A stretch of DNA of 64,000 nt. Source: Citrus sinensis (lineage: Eukaryota > Streptophyta > Magnoliopsida > Sapindales > Rutaceae). Made by a program: the position numbers and the translations under genes. Under the pieces are notes generated by a model that was not told the DNA's origin, made no database searches, and saw nothing but the letters and a program-made list of their open reading frames with translations. Within the stretch, counting starts at the first letter, position 1, and each line of letters opens with the position of its first letter. This document shows, piece by piece, positions 13,001 through 26,507 of the stretch. The DNA lies in the NCBI RefSeq assembly GCF_022201045.2, contig NC_068557.1:26513501-26577500 (forward strand), given 5' to 3'.

Positions 13001-16000
13001 AAGAACACTTACCTTTATCTTTAACTACCAACAGTGCTGTTGCTGGTGCAAGTTCAACTAACTTCTTGATGGCATCTGATGTTTTCCCCTTTGCAAGAAT
13101 CTCCAAATACTTTCCAAACAGTACAAATGTTATTAGCATGGCACTTGTTTCAAAGTATGTGGGAGACCAAAACCCTGTTACAACACCATATAGAAGTGCA
13201 CCAACAGAGTAGAAGTAAGCGGCTGAAGTTCCCAATGCAACCAAAACATCCATGTTAGTTGAGCCATTTCTAAGAGCTCTGCCAGCTGCAGTGTAGAAGC
13301 GCTTCCCAATAACAAACTGAACAACACTCACCAATGCCCAGTTTAACCAGTCACCCATTAGGAACGGTCCACATCTCCAGAGCAGTAATGCGTACACCAG
13401 TGGTATATGAGGACAAATCACTCGTATGAAAAAAACAGGAATCTGGATCCAATTCATCAAGAGTGAAAAATCAATTTAGGAAGAAAAGAATAAGCTAGTG
13501 CCAACTGAATATTATGATCTAGCTCACTGAAATATAAAAGAGCATGCATTCATGGCAAACCTCCAGTAAATTACCAATGATTTTTCTCACAAAATGTACT
13601 AGGAAAGAAACTGAAAATATATTGTATATCTCTTTTTTCAATCCAAATTTCCAGTTGGTCGGTCACAAACAAACATGCATTTTCCATAATGCACATAGCA
13701 TTTGAATCAAATCCCTCTAGAATAATATTATTAAGGTACAACTAGAGAGCTCTATCATTTAGTCCCCTAAAGAACGCTTGCATTACAAAGAACAAGTCAT
13801 TAAAACATAATGCAATCTAAACCATACCGGTAAAGAATAGGAAAAGAAATTAGTGATAATAAGAATTATACAGGACACAAGGCATGATTATCAAGCATGC
13901 AGGGAAATATAAAAAGCAAGAGAAAGATTCTCACACTAAGAAACAGGCTTGAGATAAATAGCCGAAACATATTTGAGGTTTCTTCACTATCTCTAGATGT
14001 CATTCTTGCAAATGGATTCATGACACGTATTTGGAACTTCCCATTGCTTCTTCCTGCAATCCCGTCAACTAAGGATCTAGAGCTGAGAGCTTCCGGATCA
14101 AAAAGAACTTCAAGTTCTCCAGAAATCTTGTCAAAGCGAAATTGCCTCACCCCTTTAAAATTGCTCAGTATGCCTTCTAAAAAATGTGCGTCCAACTCAC
14201 AGAGCACCCCAGTAACCTGAAGTAAAATTTTATCCTGTCCACTGCTCTGTACAAATGAGGCCTCAAATCCAGCATCTTCAATAGCATTTGCTATATCATC
14301 TTTGCTAATTACAGTAGGATCATACTCAACCTCTCCTAATGAAGTAGCCAAGGCAACTACTGCCCTTTTCACTCCAGGAAGACCCCTCAAAATGCCTTCA
14401 ACAGAGTTTACGCAGGCAGCACAGGTCATACCCCCTATTGTATACTGCCCCACTATGGTTCCTTGTGGCTTTGGCCCAGATGTAGATGATTCAGCTAGTA
14501 TTTCTGCCTCAAATCCCGCATCTTCAATTGCATTCTTGATGTCCTCATCCTAAATCATATGAGTCACAAATAATTGAGTTTGCACAGAAAGCCAGATTCA
14601 TAGTTTCCAAATACAAACAGCAAAGGAGAGAAGAGAAGCGGAAAAATAAAAAGAATCTTGTCATGGCCAGAAAGTGTGGGCAGGACCCGGGATGCTAACT
14701 AGATTACTCAGGGCCTCGGGGGGTACTAAAAGGATGAATAAAAAATTCAAAAACACTGACGCACACTCCCGTCCTTACAACAAGGTAATTTAAAAGATTC
14801 ATTCATGTCCTCTTTGACCAAAGAAAAATACTACCAAATACAGTATAAAATAAAAGCTTCCAAATTAATATCTATGAGATTCTTTCTTTTTTTATAAGAA
14901 TATCTATAAGATCCTTTCTTATGATTTAAGATCTGAAATTTGTATCTAAAAGGGAGTTCGTATAAAAGCAGGTAAAGACTGCAGTAGAGACCATGCATAC
15001 AACAGGAACAACTATAAAGAATAATTTAAACTAAATTATAAAAAAAAGAAAAGGTGGTTGAACAGAAGATATTAGACAAAGACTAACAGGTCAGTCAAAA
15101 CTTGCTAAATTCAATAGAAAATCAGGATCTTATGTCATTTGTTTTGGGTTAGTTGCTCAAGGAAAACACCATCAAGTGCAATAATAAACTCTTTTAGGAA
15201 AGGGAAAGTAGAGGGTCTATAAATCACTTTTAGCCTAATGCTAATCATTATTACACCCCCAAAATTAAAGCACAGACATACACCCACAACAGAGAGAAAA
15301 CACCATCAAGTGCAGTAATGAACTCTTAAAAGCAAGTGTAGATAATTGATATAAAATTTAATCCCAATACTAATCATAATTGCAGCTTTTATGAAAGGTA
15401 AGCACACACATAAAAGCAAAGAGAGAAAGATTCAGAAATGAGCAGTCTCTAATCATACAAAAGTCCTTTCCAGTCAATTGAAAGTCAACAACTATCATTT
15501 ACCCTTTCAAATGGATGCAGGATGCCAAAGTAAGATTCTAAAAATTTCCAGAGCATAATCGTTCTTCCAGCAATGAAACCCCACACAACTCTGATTAAGA
15601 TTAAAACTACATGATCACAAGAAAAAGACTTTAACCCAAAGATTCTAATGCACCAAGACAAGAAATAGGATTTTGAACCAAGGAAACTCAATTATTGAAC
15701 CCACTCCAAGAACTATGATCCACAAAATGGTCCAAAATAAAAAAAAAACAAGAGTTGAGGCATTCAGAGCAGATACATTAGCTAGAAATTCAGAATAATC
15801 ACGACCAATAACAGATCAAAATTCCAAGCAGCATATACAACTTTAAGATATAGAGATCATATTAAACCTTGACCAGAAACTGCAAGATAAATAAACAGTT
15901 AAAACATAACTTAAATAAATAAAGTTCGAAACAAAAAATTTTTTAAAAAAAAATGAAACCCCAATTATCAACAATTTACAGTTTAAATCTTAAATTGATC

Positions 16001-17278
16001 CAATGTACCATAAAAATATGAGTAAGCACAGAATTAGACCAACTTAAAACATGATTACAAGACATACATCACAAAAAAAACTGCCGTTAAGGCTAGCCTA
16101 AGCATAGGAAAGCAGAAACATCTCATGAGGGACTATCCACCACATTTAAACAACACCAGAATCCACCTATTTAACCCAAATTTTAACAGTAATTACCAAA
16201 TACTTGAAGTTGTGACTTAAATAGCTTAGCTTTTGTATTAGTAGATTAATTACGATATGTCAATCCAGCCTATAACAAACACAAGAACAAATTAACCTAC
16301 TAAGAGAAAAAAAAAGTCCTAATACTTGAAAAGGAGTCTTAACCACATTCAATAAACCCCAAAGCTCCAACTCTCATAATGTAAATCTGATCATTATCCA
16401 AGTCCACCAGATATGAACATCCAGCTAATTATATTTTCATAGCAGTGAAGATGACACTCAAATGAAACCACCATTGCAGCATAGAAATAAAACTAACACT
16501 AGGCCATTATCAAATGGTAATCCAACCAAAATCAATCCAAAACACAGTATAACCAGATTAAATAAACTTGGCCACACCTCAAAACATTGACATAGTTTTC
16601 TTCCTAATGCCAACACGAGTTCATTATCCAACAGATCACCACGAAGCAGTTCGTAAACACTAGAGCAAATCAAATCACACTAAACTGCATTAAGTCTGCA
16701 GTACTTTTCACCAAAACCAAAACAAACATTCATTTGATCATAGCTTATGCTCCATCTTTTACAAAACAGACACTAAAACATCATTCAAATAATCCTTGAA
16801 CAATACGAAAAACTTCAACTTTTCTAAAAATAAAAGCTAAAGTCAAACAAAAACAAATCCAATCAAGACACTTGTTATTAAATTAAAGCTAACCCATCAC
16901 GCAGCACATCACATACAATCAATCAAAGCACAAATTACAGACTCTTTTTTTTTTTGGGGTGATTGTTCACAAAACCAAAAGAGGACTTACTTTGACCAAA
17001 TCCGGATCAAAAACGACATCAGCTTTATTCTGCAACAAGGCAACAGAGGCCTTAGCGACGCCTTTGAGGCCCATTAGAGCACCCTCAACAGAGTTAGAGC
17101 AAGCCGCACACGTCATCCCCGTGACTCCCACTTGAATCCTCCTCATACCATCTCCAATCCTCTCCTTTTTCCCATCGTAATTGTTCAGGAGCCACTCGTC
17201 CTCCCTGTCATCTCCATCGCTGCTGCCGCCGCCGTTGAGCTCCGTCAGCTGCAAGTCTCTGTTGCTCAGCGCCATCAT
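10080..17278 (-). CDS. RAN1: Copper-transporting P1B-type ATPase RAN1/HMA7
   Basis: Nine exons join in frame: 17278-16991, 14549-13935, 13442-13013, 12895-12570, 12141-12083, 11951-11609, 11330-11130, 11020-10763, 10556-10080, giving about 998 residues, the normal family length. The protein pumps Cu(I) into the secretory pathway, which ethylene receptors need. Two N-terminal metal-binding domains each carry GMTCAAC (about residues 54 and 136), followed by a degenerate third. Further on come the actuator TGEA (about 490), the membrane CPC metal site (about 608), the phosphorylated Asp in DKTGT (about 652), SEHPL and the hinge GDGIND (about 873). All catalytic motifs are intact. Intron 1 is 2.4 kb. 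Two adjacent Met codons open the frame (17278, 17275). The acceptor of exon 4 is a NAGNAG pair that could add or drop one Val. Start, exons and function are well supported. Confidence 0.95.
14550..16990 (-). other. Large intron 1 of RAN1
   Basis: A 2.4-kb intron that separates the exon for the first metal-binding domain from the rest. It holds an imperfect duplication with a spacing of about 134 bases (copies starting near 15163 and 15297, both opening AAAACACCATCAAGTGCA). No second gene is supported inside. Confidence 0.7.
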
Positions 17279-17299
17279 TATTTCCCTCTAATACCACCG

Positions 17300-19170
17300 A
17301 ACATACAAAGAAATGCACAGCCAATATATAGCAGAAAAATATCAAACCAAAAAACAAGAAAAAAATAATTGTTATTATTTCACAGCGAAAGTTGAGAGTT
17401 TCACTTTTTTTATTATAGACACTGAGAGAGAAATTGGAGCTGCCGAGGGAGATGGTAGAGACAGCAATTTTTTAACCACAACGTGGGGCAGTCCCAGAGA
17501 TTTTTTAAATTTCCCGTTTTGTCCCTCTCAATGATCTCTATTTACTTTTTCTTTTGGGGGAGGGGCTTTGTACTTGCAACTGTGCACATTGTACTGCACA
17601 CATGAGGATGAGGAAGCCACGCGGAGGCCGTAGTGGGGCCCTCAGTCAAGTTTTAGATTATTTTGACCCATTTTTACATGTTCCATTTTTCTTTCTTTCT
17701 TTCTTTCTTTCCTTAGCTTAGTTGATTAATCTATTTTGTAATTTTCATCTTTCTTTTTTCTACATTCAACGATTTATTTCATTTGATGTTTCAAAAAGTG
17801 TATATATATATTTTTTTTTACTTTCTTACCTTTATTTCAGGTCTCCATTTGACTGTCCTAATTTTGATTATTCTAAAGTCAAAATTACTATAGCACATTA
17901 AAAAAATTATAAAACATCCCTCAAATGAATAGATGATTCCAATATTATTTCAAAATTGTATCGTCAAGCATCATACGAATTAGTTAAGATTTACAGATTG
18001 AATTGTTGGTGGCGTTGCTATATTCAAAATATTCTATATTCCTTAGCCTTACTAAGAGTCAATTTTAGGTTTCTTTTAGGCAACCAAATAATGCTTTTTA
18101 ATCGATTTCTTTTTTTTCTTTTTTTCTTTTTTTGGGGCAACCAAGTACTTTGTATATAACTTGAAGCTACTACATATTAGTGCGCGAGTGGGGGCTACAT
18201 CACAATCATCCAATTATCTTTATCCCCAAACATCTTTTATGAGCTTCAAGCTTGAAAAAAATATATATATTAAATGAACCTAATGATGCATTAAGTAAAC
18301 ACAGCATAATCTTATATTATTCCTAATCATAATTGTCATTTCATGTGATCGATCCGAAGAGTCAACCTTTTATGAGGAAGAATTAAATGGCACTTGATCA
18401 CTAAAATGAAAGTATTATTGGGTTATCATCATTTATAAATTTGTATGATCATTGTATTTTTTGTATAAGGTACACTCATATCTTCATTCTTGCATTTTTC
18501 ATTATAAGTCGATTATTTTTAAATTACACATCTTAAAATAAGTTTATTGTGACCTTTAAATCTAGTTTTTAAAATCGAATAAAAGGGAGAGTTCGTATTG
18601 TATTTAATGATTTGAAATTTAAAAAAAAAATCATTATTTTAACAAATTATTAACTCAGTTACATTTTAAATATTTTTGTTAACCAGATCTAACCATTTTA
18701 AAAGATTAAAAGTTAAAACTAATATATTTTTTGATCATTTTAAAAATATTTTGTCAAACAAATTATAGTGAATGAGAAATTGAAAAATGATTCTTACATC
18801 CCCACTTGAAATATACCGGATGCATGAATTCACTTCATTGTGAACAGAAGATGTTTGATAAAATTTTCTTAAATTTGAGTTAGACTTACTTGATTTGGTC
18901 ATAAATGACTATGTTATAATTGACTTTTTGTACATACAAGACGGCAACAGACGTTATTATTCTAGAAACAAGATCGCCGTACATTACAAAAAAAAAAAAA
19001 AAAAGATAATGATGATAACAATAATAATAAAAATTTTAATTTCTTATTTACAGAAAAGTTCTGTAAATCACATAAAACTATTAGGAAAAAAAATTGAGAT
19101 GGCGTGGTGCATGAAGCATGTGGTACGGGGTGGGCAGAAGAATGCAACAAACAGGTAATATTTTATTAAT
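17300..19170. other. Intergenic, RAN1 promoter side
   Basis: Directly upstream of RAN1. It holds a (CTTT)n microsatellite at about 17689-17712, poly-T and poly-A runs near 18110 and 18990, and no credible coding region. Confidence 0.4.
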
Positions 19171-19173
19171 CAA

Positions 19174-19298
19174 AAGTAGTCTAATATCCTATTACAAGAA
19201 TATATATATATATATATCGAATCTCGGCACGGGACACTCATGTTACTCATATCGTCGTTTCAGGGATTTGGTCGAAGTAGTCTAATATCCTATTACAA

Positions 19299-19333
<35 letters not shown>

Positions 19334-19390
19334 ATCTCGGCACGGGACACTCATGTTACTCATATCGTCGTTTCAGGGATTTGGTCGAAG
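19174..19390. repeat. Tandem duplication of a 100-bp unit with AT microsatellite
   Basis: Two nearly identical copies stand head to tail (19174-19274 and 19275-19390). Each starts AAGTAGTCTAATATCC, passes through an (AT)n run, then a GC-richer block containing CGAATCTCGGCACGGG, and ends GGATTTGGTCGAAG. The copies differ almost only in (AT)n length, the second being about 15 bases longer, so the duplication is recent. Confidence 0.85.
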
Positions 19391-21650
19391 GGCGCAAGTA
19401 GGCTTGTAAAAATATTATGCACGTGGCGACCGCGAGATTCTAGAATAAGGGTATTCTTGGAATTTGAAAGGAGTTGCTGGGACGCGTAGAGTAACGTAGT
19501 GTCTTGTGAGTTGGTGGTTTATAATTTTAACGTAGTTATTGATCCGGCCGCCGTCGATCCTTGACCGGCCTTCCGCTGCGATGTCTAGATCTTGAAGGTC
19601 AAACCTACCTAAGGAATCCTGTTGGCGTTCTTTGAAGATTACTACCCACTCCTCGTAAAATTTTTATTTAAACAACGTACCGTTCGTCAATTGAATGTCG
19701 GAAAATCCAATTAATTTATTTAAAAATTATTAAAAATATCAATAAATAGAAGAATGACGCATTACATGTCCCGTCTTTTAAAATATAACTTCAGATAAAA
19801 TTTAGACAAATTCTTACTTTAAAGATATCACTTTGAAATGTTATTATAAAGGCATATTCAAATTTTTACAGACACAAAACACCTTGATTTTTCAAAGAAC
19901 ATAGTACTAAACAATTTAACAATTTTGTAATATTTAAATTTTTTTTTAATTTTAATTATGAGTAGGTACACACTACACATTACCATAATTTTGCGGCATT
20001 AAAAGTTGAATCCATAACATATGGAGAGAAAGAACTCTAATACTTAGGTTTGAGAATAAGATGGAAAGATGGATACCACTCAAGTAAATAAAGTAAATAG
20101 CAATTTGGCCTAAAATTAAATAGGTATTTGCTTTGCATATGACGCTATAACGACATTTTTTTTTTTTTTAAATTTTGAACTTGGTATATTCAAATTTTAA
20201 CTAAATTTATACTTTTTAATTAAAACTGCTAAGGTTACGTTACATTACGTTGCGATCTGTTTAAGTGCGTTTATGACCTTTACTCTCAGTTCCTGTCAAT
20301 TTTGGATCCATGTTTATGACATTTGCAGAAGACACTATCAAATTTAGTTGGAAAGGTGACATTTTCTCCAATAAAAGAACCAATAGTGAAAAATAATTAA
20401 ATAGCTCAAAAAAAAGTTGAAACAATTATACGACAATCCACTAATGAGGACACGACACCTCATTGGGGAAACCCAAAATGGATCTCTTCGAGTGTACTTC
20501 CACCCAAACACGTCATTGCGAGTTTGCGACTCCTCAAATTTCATGGCAAAATCCATTATGGGACTTGATTTGGCCCCCATTTCAATCACCGTCTATAAAT
20601 TATAAATTAGATCGTGGCTGCTTTTTGATTGCCATCTTACTTCACTTTTTGCTGTTTTACTTTTGTGTGGGGGGGGGGGGGGGGGGGGTGAATAATTGGC
20701 TTAAGATTATTTTATATTTTGTTTAGATTATTCGAAATTGAAATTTACTTTTATTGAAAATTCTAAATATTATAGAACGAAATTATTTAATTTTATTGTT
20801 ACTGCAAATTGATACGTTTCAAGTTATGTGCGTGTCCATAAATCAAAGCAGGGGGTTATCAGTTATGAGAAAAAGTTTATAATAATAGTAATGTTATGTG
20901 CAGAAAAGGTTATAAGACGAAACAGATAATTAGAATTAGGTGAACTTAACTACAATAACAAGAAAATTAAAAAAAATATACTATAATTTTTTATAAACAC
21001 CTAATCCCAGAAAATTTCAAACCTGTTTGTTGTAATAGAAAATTTTAAGTGATTTATTAAAGAAACAAGAGATGTTGACGTCCATCAGATGAGTCCGCGT
21101 CGATGTCAAATCCGGAGTAAGTTTTTTATTTGTTGGGCAGGTGTTGTTGGTGCAACGCAAACGTCAATGACCAAAAAGATTAGTTATCGTTACGGCCTTG
21201 TTCTATTGTGCGGGGCATTTTTTTTATAACACCATCTTTGCTTGGGCGTTTTGTCAAACAACTCACCTGCAATTTTTAGATTAAATTGAAACTTTTAAAA
21301 GTGGTTTAATGTTGTTCTACTTACTGGTGAGGGTTTGGTTGTGGTCCTTGTGCGTGTGGCCACTAACTTCAATTTCAAGTCAGTTCATAACCCAAGCAGT
21401 GTTCATGTTTTTTTTTTTTAATTTTTTTTTTCTAAAAAAAAATAATAATTAATAAATAAATAAATAAGTATGTTCAACAACTTTCTATTAAAATTAAATA
21501 ACATCGAAACTCATCAATCATTCGCGTGAAATCAAATGGTGACATTGACATGGTAATAATAATGCAAATCGAAAGCAACACTTGATAGATTCACAACAAA
21601 AGATGGATGTCAATGACTTGCATGAGAAATGAGTTTTGTAGACGTCGACT
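19391..21650. other. Intergenic region, no gene seen
   Basis: AT-rich sequence with a 20-base G homopolymer at 20669-20688 and A/T runs. The short open frames here are not supported by any recognisable motif. Confidence 0.4.
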
Positions 21651-21666
21651 AAAGTTGATCAAACGA
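21651..21666 (+). repeat. Left target-site duplication of the LINE
   Basis: AAAGTTGATCAAACGA, identical to 25455-25470 beyond the poly(A) tail. The first three As cannot be told from the tail, so the true duplication is 13-16 bases. Confidence 0.9.
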
Positions 21667-24600
21667 CACACGTAGACACTCCTTAAAAGGCTTGCAGGTC
21701 TGTTCACTTACCCGTGGATTTGTTTTGGAGATTTTAATGAAAAAATGGGTGGGAATGATAGAAGCTTAAGTATGGTGGCTGAGTTTAGAGATGCAGTGAG
21801 GGAGTGCAAGTTGGTCGACATTGAGTGTAGAGGGTACCCTTTTACGTGGTCAAATAGACGATTTGGACCTCATTTCGTTGAAGAAAAATTAGATAGATTT
21901 TTTGGGTCAAAGGAGTGGGAAGCTGGTTTGTCTGAACTGGTTGCTTATAATCTAGATACATGGTGCTCGGACCACACTCCAATTATGCTGAAAGTGCAAA
22001 CCAGAATCAGGGGAGTGAAGTTTCATCGAAGAAGGAGATGTAGGCTGCATTATGAGGACATGTGGAGCCCATATGACGATTGCAAGCGTATTGTTAAAGA
22101 AGAGTGGGAGACGAAGGTTGGTTGGGATAAAAATGATCCGGTTCAATGTTTCAACAAAGCAACAAAAGACTCAATGGTCCGGCTATTGTCATGGAATAGG
22201 CAGCATTTTGGTGATAGAAAGAAAAAAGTGGAGCAGCTGAAGAAAAGGTTGGTGGAGATGAAGCTTAATCAAGTGCAGTATGAAGAAGACAATGAGATGG
22301 TGAGTTTAGAGAAGCGAATCGAGAATTTGCGGATGGATGAGGAGATTTATTGGAGACAAAGGTCAAGAGTTGAATGGTTGAAGGAAGGAGATAGAAACAC
22401 CAAATTCTTTCATGCAAAAGCTTCGTCAAGGAAGAAAAAAAACAGAATTTGGGGAATTATGAACAAGCAGAACAGTTGGGTGGAAGATGAGGAAGAGGTG
22501 GACAAGCAATTTTGTGATTATTTTGCCGAGCTATTCACCACATCCAATCCTAATTCAGACCACATCTTAGCTGCCCTTGGCGAGTTAACCCCAACCGTCA
22601 CGGATGAAATGAATCAACAGTTGGACAGCCCGTTCTCAGCGGAGGAAATTTACACAACCCTATCTCAAATGAGTCCTACAAAGGCGCCGGGACCGGATGG
22701 GCTGCCTGCGGCCTTTTATCAGAAGCATTGGCTTTTGGTCAGGTATGGAGTTATAAATACATGTCTTCATATCCTAAACAATGGAGGTGACATTGCCCCT
22801 TTAAATCATACACATATTGCATTAATCCCTAAGGTGTCAAAACCTTCGAGAGTAACCGATTTCCGACCTATAAGCCTTTGCAATGTTATTTACCGAATAG
22901 TTGCCAAAACAATTGCAAACAGACTCAAACACATCCTTCACTACGTCATAGCTCCAACCCAAAGTGCATTCATCCCGAATAGATTAATCTCGGATAACAC
23001 TATTATAGGCTATGAATGCTTGCATAAGATAAGGCATAGTAAGGGGAAAAAACATGGACTAGTGGCTCTTAAACTAGATGTCAGCAAAGCTTATGATAGG
23101 GTGGAATGGCCTTTTCTGAAGCAAATTATGCTGAGAATGGGGTTTTCACAGAGATGGGTTGATCGGATCATGAACTGCATTTCTACAGTCTCTTTCTCTG
23201 TTATTTTAAATGGGGTGGCAAAAGGATTTTTTCATCCGCAAAGGGGCCTTAGACAAGGCTGCCCGCTGTCTCCATACCTGTTTATTATGTGTGCTGAAGC
23301 TTTTTCCAATCTGATTAGACAGGCCGAGCATCAAAAGCTTATCCATGGTTTAAATTTCGGCAAAGACTTGACTATCTCCCACCTCTTGTTCGCTGATGAC
23401 AGCCTGATTTTTGCTAGAGCAACGGCTGACGAATGTAGAAATCTAAAGAGGGTGTTTGAATGCTATGAGAGGGCTTTGGGACAGATTTTTAACATGGAAA
23501 AATCATCCATGTTTTTCAGTAGTATCACAAAGCCGGAACATGTTGCAGTAATAAAACAGATTTTTAAGCTTAATGTCGTCTCTAAGCACGAAAAATATCT
23601 TGGTCTTCCATCAATGATAGGGAAAAGGACTAAGGGTTTCTTCAACGAGATAAAGCTCAGGGTGATTAGTAAGATTTCGGGCTAGCAGCAAAATTTCTTC
23701 TCATGCGGAGGTAAAGAGATCCTTATTAAAGCAGTGGCGCAAGCGGTTCCCACTTATGCTATGAGTGTTTTCAAGCTTCCTCAGGGATTGTGTGACGATA
23801 TGCAAAAGGAAATAGCCAAGTTCTGGTGGGGCTCATCGAAGGAGAAAAAAAACATCCACTGGTCTAGGTGGGAGAACTTGTGCCAAGCTAAAATCAGAGG
23901 AGGTTTGGGGTTCAAAGATCTCTCATGTTTCAACCAGGCCCTCGTGGCCAAGCAAGGCTGAAGGATCATCCAAAATCCAGGTTCTCTAGTGGCCAGACTC
24001 TTAAAGGCAAGATATTTTAAGCATTCATCTTTCCTAGAAGCAAATCTGGGTTCTAAACCATCTTACATTTGGAGAAGCATTATTTGGGGAAGAAAAGTGT
24101 TGGAGAATGGCTGCAGGTGGAGGGTCGGCAATGGGCAGCAGATAAATATCCATAATGGCAGCTGGATTCCTAGACCAACAACATTCAAACCCATCTTATC
24201 CCCAATTTTTCCAAAGGAAGCCTCTGTGGCGGAGCTTATAGATGACAACAATTGCTGGAAGGAAGAGCTAATCTATCAACATTTTGGTAAAGATGATGCT
24301 GAAATAATTGTTCATATCCCTCTCCCTAGACAACAAAATGGAGATACTCTAATTTGGCATTATGATAAGCGAGGGAACTATTTAATTAGAAGTGGCTACC
24401 AGCTAGCTTTAAAGAAAAAGCACCAGGACATTCCCAGTTGCTCAAATCAAAACCCCAGCCAATGGAATATCATTTGGAAGTTGATGCTCCCCGAAAAAGT
24501 TAAGATCTTCCTTTGGAGAGCGGCAAAGAATCTTCTTCCCACAGCAGAAAATTTAAGGGAGAAAAGAGTAATGCAAGAGGCAACTTGTCCAATCTGCAAG

Positions 24601-25454
24601 AAAGAGATAGAGAGCACAGCTCATGCCTTATTGTTTTGTAAATTTGCGAGGAAAGTGTGGAGATACTCTTCCCTGGGAATTGATCTGAAAACTGAAAAAT
24701 TCCCTGATGTTATTACTTTGCTTCATCACTCATATCATCATCATAGCAATCTAAATGGTGAGCTAGTTGCATCCTTTTTGTGGGTCATTTGGAATGCTCG
24801 GAACAACTGGCTGTTTAAGGGGAAGTGTGATGATCCATCGCGACTGATAGCCAAAGCAATGTCTACAGCTGATTGTGTCAAACGAATAAAGCAACCAGAG
24901 CAAAATTTCTCACTGGAATTGACAAGCATGCAGCAAAGCCAGTGGAGTCCTCCTAGTGAAGATTGGGTCAAAGTTAACGTGGATGCCGCAATGGATGAGC
25001 AAAATAATCTTGCTGGTTTGGGGGCTGTGATCAGGAATTACCGAGGTGAAGTGGTTGCTGCAGCAGTAAACACTGTCAAAAGCTTTGGAGATGTGGAGAT
25101 GTGTGAAGCAAGGGCTGCTTTGTGGGGAATTCAAGCAGCTATTAAGGCGGGGGCATCATCAATCATTTTAGAATCCGACTCGAAGAGGGTGGTAGAGCTT
25201 ATAAACAGCAAGCAAAGCACCTTAACAGAGCTTTTTTGGGTGATCTTCGACATTCTAGAAGCCAAGAAGAGCTTCCAGAATTTCAAAGCTCAGCATGTAG
25301 GGAGGACTTGTAATACTTTAGCTCATAATTTAGCTAAGCTAGCTCTTCGGAAGTCAGAACCATGTATATGGCTGGATGAATTTCCAGCTGAAATCTTGTA
25401 TTTGTTCTCTCTTTGAGGCAATGAAATGCGTACTTTCTTTTCAAAAAAAAAAAA
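21667..25454 (+). mobile_element. 5'-truncated LINE retrotransposon (plant L1 type)
   Basis: A non-LTR element ending in a poly(A) tail (25443-25457) and flanked by a direct repeat AAAGTTGATCAAACGA (21651-21666 and 25455-25470; the leading As may belong to the tail). The element starts inside the endonuclease domain, so the 5' part was never copied. Order of domains: endonuclease end with GDFNE and SDHTP, reverse transcriptase with FADD (near 23390), a zinc-binding zf-RVT region with CPIC (near 24590), and an RNase H-like end with NVDAA and LESDS. One frame runs through all of it except three stops, each where a Trp is expected. It inserted recently, judged by the exact flanking repeat. Confidence 0.95.
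21745..25416 (+). pseudogene. Broken LINE ORF2: endonuclease end, reverse transcriptase, RNase H
   Basis: The reading frame of the element is one continuous frame with in-frame stops at 21673-21675 (TAG), 23683-23685 (TAG) and 23959-23961 (TGA). Open parts are 21745-23685, 23734-23961 and 23989-25416. The largest codes for 646 residues with the endonuclease end, RT fingers and palm (QGCPLSPYLF, LLFADDSLIF). The third carries the zf-RVT region and an RNase H domain that keeps its acidic residues (NVDA, CEARAAL, ESDS) and the late HVGR...AH segment. No frameshift was found. With stops and no 5' end the copy is inactive itself. Confidence 0.9.
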
Positions 25455-25470
25455 AAAGTTGATCAAACGA
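25455..25470 (+). repeat. Right target-site duplication of the LINE
   Basis: Exact partner of 21651-21666, directly after the poly(A) tail. Confidence 0.9.
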
Positions 25471-26465
25471 ATGAGACGATGAAGTCGTTCTTCTTTGTTT
25501 TCCAAAAAGCAAAAACACTATACATTTCAAGATCGCAACTGCCAAGTGGCAAAAACTCCGATGTATCTAGAATTTCTCCCCCCCCCCCCCACAATTTTAA
25601 TTTTAATTTTAATTTTCATACCGTCCTTAAATTAATAGTACAACTAAAATATATCGGAAAAAAAAAATCTCTCTCAACTATAAACCCGCTATTATCAATT
25701 TTTTGACTTCCAACAATTATTGTCGGGTTATACTTAGGAATTTTTTTTTTGGTTTCCAATCCAGTGATAATCATTCATTGAAACTCAAAAAATTAACGGT
25801 TATAATCACCTCTTAATGTTTTCTCTTCTATTCCCTCCCATTGAAATTAAATCTAATAAAAAGATATCGGTTTAATTATAAATAAAGTAAAGAAATTAAT
25901 TTAATTAGCAACATCAAAATTCGAAATTCAATATTGATCACTTATTTTAATAGCAGACTAAAATTGAGTGGTTTTCAAATAATTTTTTTTAACACGAGTT
26001 TAGATTCTAAGATAATTAACAAACTTTTTTTTTTTGAAACTAAGATAATTAACAAACTAAGTACAAATGAGTGCATGAGTTGTTAATAATAATAATAATA
26101 AATTTTAAAAATTAAATACAAATTAATTTGCACTTTGTTTACTCCGAAATCTTAAAAATACAAAAAACATTAAAAATCCTTAAAAGTAAACACTCTTGAC
26201 TCTTGTGATAAAAATAAGATATCATTTGAGGGTCCCACCCCCACACACTACAATTATTGTCGCGTTATACATGTGATTTTTTAATTATTTATACGTATGT
26301 CCAAGTCGCTTGCATGACTGAACTTCCTTTTTTTTTTCTTTTTCTTTTTTTTGGCCCCTCTGAAAACTGAATAACAGAATAAGTCATTCTTACTTGGTAA
26401 ATGGCTATACTAAGTAGATGTTTTATTATATCAGGTTATGGCCCCGGAGCAAATTGAGGAGGCAT
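25471..26465. other. Intergenic, no gene seen
   Basis: AT-rich sequence with a C homopolymer at about 25579-25591 and a (TAA)n run near 26085-26101. It leads into the thioredoxin promoter. Confidence 0.4.
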
Positions 26466-26468
26466 CCA

Positions 26469-26507
26469 AGCCCAAAACTCAAATTAGTTGTTGTATGGGC
26501 CTGCCCA
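26469..26507. promoter_or_regulatory. Cluster of site II-like elements upstream of thioredoxin o
   Basis: AGCCCA at 26469-26474, TGGGCC at 26496-26501 and GCCCA at 26503-26507 (TGGGC on the other strand). Such TGGGCY site II elements are bound by TCP factors and are common before plant genes for mitochondrial proteins. The cluster is about 180-215 bases before the start codon. Function is inferred from motif and place. Confidence 0.5.

Noticed and set aside
13897..14553. Plus-strand frames opposite RAN1 exon 2
   Set aside because: Antisense shadows of a conserved exon.
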